A DNA stretch of 64,000 nucleotides from an uncultured Alphaproteobacteria bacterium. Its GTDB lineage: Bacteria; Pseudomonadota; Alphaproteobacteria; UBA3830. Positions 63,920-64,000 of the stretch are shown one piece after another. The position numbers and the translations under genes are program-made. The stretch covers positions 30,137 to 94,136 of the forward strand of contig CAJODB010000003.1 in assembly GCA_905233185.1 (NCBI GenBank). Reading direction: 5' to 3'. The number at the start of each line of letters is the position of its first letter. The first letter of the stretch is position 1. The notes beneath the pieces were generated by a model. The model saw only the letters and a program-made list of their open reading frames with translations, did no database searches and was not told where the DNA came from.

Positions 63920-64000
63920 TCGGAAAGAAGGAGAGCGGCGCGTGTAGTGCCGGTAGGTCAAAAGTCTTGACGGGGGGGGGAATTCACTTTCTCAAGAATC
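63916..64000 (+). CDS. Second member of the G9 orphan family, cut by the window end
   Basis: TTG 63916 follows the shared AAGGAGAGATCGG leader. The 28 visible codons read MIGKKESGACSAGRSKVLTG with the G9 tract next. Here the tract begins one base inside the ACG codon, so the frame after it is GGIHFLKN rather than the GGGNxxSQ of copy 1. Ten G would restore the copy-1-like frame (NSLSQE). Both frames are open to the window edge, so which is real cannot be decided here. Confidence 0.5.
   Translation, partial: MIGKKESGACSAGRSKVLTGGGIHFLKN
63972..63980 (+). repeat. G9 tract in the second orphan-family gene
   Basis: Nine G follow GTCTTGAC and precede AATTCACTTTCTC, the same 3' motif as at 62011. 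The last G9 tract of the window. Confidence 0.9.

Noticed and set aside
1-64000. CRISPR arrays, insertion sequences, prophage genes, rRNA
   Set aside because: No regularly spaced repeats, transposase, integrase, phage structural gene or rRNA sequence was found on reading both strands.

Overview
The window looks like part of a small, AT-rich alphaproteobacterial genome, most plausibly a host-associated or intracellular member of a Holosporales- or Rickettsiales-like lineage. The alphaproteobacterial signal comes from a clear MipZ (the ParA-like division-site ATPase of that class) together with the general look of the pot, mutL, radA and rarA products. Most genes are housekeeping, with many predicted secreted or surface proteins of unknown family. 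I see no rRNA, insertion sequence, prophage or CRISPR array. A pyruvate:ferredoxin oxidoreductase operon (PorG, PorA, PorB and a GltD-like flavoprotein fused to a 2x[4Fe-4S] tail) suggests low-oxygen life, for example inside an anaerobic protist. That last point is inference.

Layout: 0.1-4 kb ftsH and two pseudouridine synthases. 4-9.6 kb (minus) a secreted unknown, tsaD, an EAL protein, mutL and a small membrane protein. 9.8-14.2 kb the por operon. 14.4-19.2 kb (minus) fabK-like, lysC, mipZ, potI and potH. 19-28 kb an OGG1-type glycosylase, a large secreted repeat protein, an outer membrane beta-barrel protein, a Kef-type exchanger, yebC, hbd and yidD-rnpA-rpmH. 28.3-28.6 kb a tandem array of one intact and two broken tRNA-Ser genes. 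28.8-35.5 kb mvaD, sodB, a phosphoesterase, a second secreted repeat protein and two hydrolases. 35.5-38.3 kb two surface-polysaccharide-type genes. 38.7-46 kb mlaEF, a secreted HExxH protein, pal, cvpA, radA and potA. 46-57 kb a region with duplicated tadE-like genes and a tandem pair of phosphoethanolamine-transferase-like genes, plus asd, rarA, lgt and a dipeptidase. 57-64 kb rpsP, rimM, typA, ampG, trxB and two members of an unknown family with a repeated leader.

The most striking feature is a set of six runs of exactly nine G (counting either strand), scattered through an AT-rich sequence where about 0.015 such runs would be expected by chance. All six are followed by WAT. Four share a longer 3' motif, and three share an AAAATTG-like 5' flank. 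They lie just upstream of the promoter of the outer membrane protein gene, in frame inside a polytopic membrane protein gene, at the 5' ends of both tadE-like genes, and at the 5' ends of both members of the unknown 61.9/63.9 kb family. In both tadE-like genes a well-placed ATG with a ribosome binding site is out of frame with the body of the gene, and one extra G would join them. This has the form of a phase-variation (contingency) system acting on surface components, or of programmed slippage, built on one conserved DNA motif.

Metabolically, PFOR, 3-hydroxybutyryl-CoA dehydrogenase and diphosphomevalonate decarboxylase all point at acetyl-CoA as a hub. Asd and LysC feed diaminopimelate and lysine. 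AmpG and a VanX/DdpX-like dipeptidase fit peptidoglycan-fragment salvage. Pal, MlaEF, Lgt and the two EptA-like enzymes show that an outer membrane is kept.
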